Assembly (NCBI RefSeq): GCF_002733955.1
Contig: NZ_NVXQ01000011.1
Coordinates: 1-64,000, forward strand
DNA length: 64,000 nucleotides
Direction of reading: 5' to 3'
Source: Hoeflea sp.
Lineage (GTDB): Bacteria; Pseudomonadota; Alphaproteobacteria; Rhizobiales; Rhizobiaceae
Part shown: positions 63,715 to 64,000 of the stretch, in pieces
How positions within the stretch are numbered: position 1 is the stretch's first letter
How the letters are laid out: each line of letters begins with the position of its first letter
Position numbers and translations under genes: made by a program
The notes under the pieces: generated by a model
Databases searched by the model: none
Told to the model about the DNA's origin: nothing
What the model saw: only the letters and a program-made list of their open reading frames with translations

Positions 63715-63987
63715 TCAATCAGCTTGATCCGAAGGCTTGCCCAGGACGCATTCCCTGTTAAGCCCGGTGCCCGGCGCATTCTCGAAACGACATCTCAGGG
63801 TTGGCGGGTTGCCGCACTTTGCCTCAAGCGTCCTGTAGCCGACGCATTGTCCCGTCGCTTTGCTCCGGTATCCCGGACCGCCCCTGCAACCGCAGCCCTT
63901 GCACGGCGGAAGTTCCACGCATTGCGCGACTGCGGGCTGCATGGTCCAGTGCCCCGACACACAGACCGCTGCCAACAGGATCATCAC
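63715..63987 (-). CDS. Cysteine-rich secreted protein, start probably outside window
   Basis: At least 90 residues with a hydrophobic signal-like start (MILLAAVCVSGHWTMQPAVA, cleavage near AVA-Q) and a mature part of about 68 residues holding eight cysteines (QCVELPPCKGCGCRGG, GQCVGY, AKCGNPP, LRCRF, RECV), suggesting four disulfides. The frame stays open to the window edge (Arg-Phe-Ala-Gly upstream of the first start codon), so the real start may lie beyond 64,000. No family is recognised; the periplasm is the likely location. Confidence 0.6.
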   Translation of the reverse strand: MMILLAAVCVSGHWTMQPAVAQCVELPPCKGCGCRGGPGYRSKATGQCVGYRTLEAKCGNPPTLRCRFENAPGTGLNRECVLGKPSDQAD

Positions 63988-64000
63988 GCCTGCAAACCGC

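Overview
The window comes from an alphaproteobacterium, most probably a rhizobial-type Hyphomicrobiales (Rhizobiaceae or Phyllobacteriaceae, something like Hoeflea). The placement is inferred from four things: a PhyR/NepR/EcfG general stress response locus, HWE-type histidine kinases, the gene neighbourhood rplQ - Deg protease - rarA - crcB - rluC - HAD - ATP12 chaperone, and palindromic intergenic elements like those of rhizobia. No phage, insertion sequence, plasmid gene or CRISPR array is seen.

Region 1 (1-14,000) is a stress island. The divergent nepR-ecfG and phyR genes sit at its centre, with two HWE histidine kinases, a Crp/Fnr regulator and a run of small membrane or envelope proteins (PLDc_N-like, DUF1328, DUF2254, DUF883 plus a holin-like partner, PRC-barrel), CsbD, a PNPOx-fold stress protein, an AI-2E family permease and Dps. 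Eight exact copies of GGAAC-N16-CGTT lie in this region, and each points at a gene start. Two near-matches ending in CATT precede nepR and the permease. The motif is the known EcfG-type promoter, so regulator and much of the output appear to be encoded side by side.

Region 2 (14,000-29,500) is mixed chromosomal DNA: tRNA-Leu, lipB, an XRE regulator, a formaldehyde-detoxification unit (IclR regulator diverging from glutathione-dependent formaldehyde dehydrogenase and S-formylglutathione hydrolase), a lipoprotein, DUF1330 and YCII proteins, a TetR regulator with a clear palindromic operator candidate, two palindromic mosaic elements, then the minus-strand row ATP12 - HAD - rluC - crcB - flavodoxin - ketopantoate reductase - rarA - Deg protease.

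Region 3 (29,600-62,700) is the core gene-expression block, all on the minus strand: rplQ-rpoA-rpsK-rpsM, adk-secY-rplO ... rpsJ (the joined spc and S10 operons), tuf-fusA-rpsG-rpsL, then after a short break with a GlsB-like protein and one unknown gene, rpoC-rpoB-rplL-rplJ-rplA-rplK-nusG-secE-tRNA-Trp. Several perfect RNA hairpins lie in its intergenic gaps, notably two in tandem between rplL and rpoB.

Region 4 (62,700-64,000) holds a hexapeptide acetyltransferase and a cysteine-rich secreted protein whose start probably lies outside the window. Coordinates and motifs were read by eye; family names rest on recognised motifs, not on a database search.
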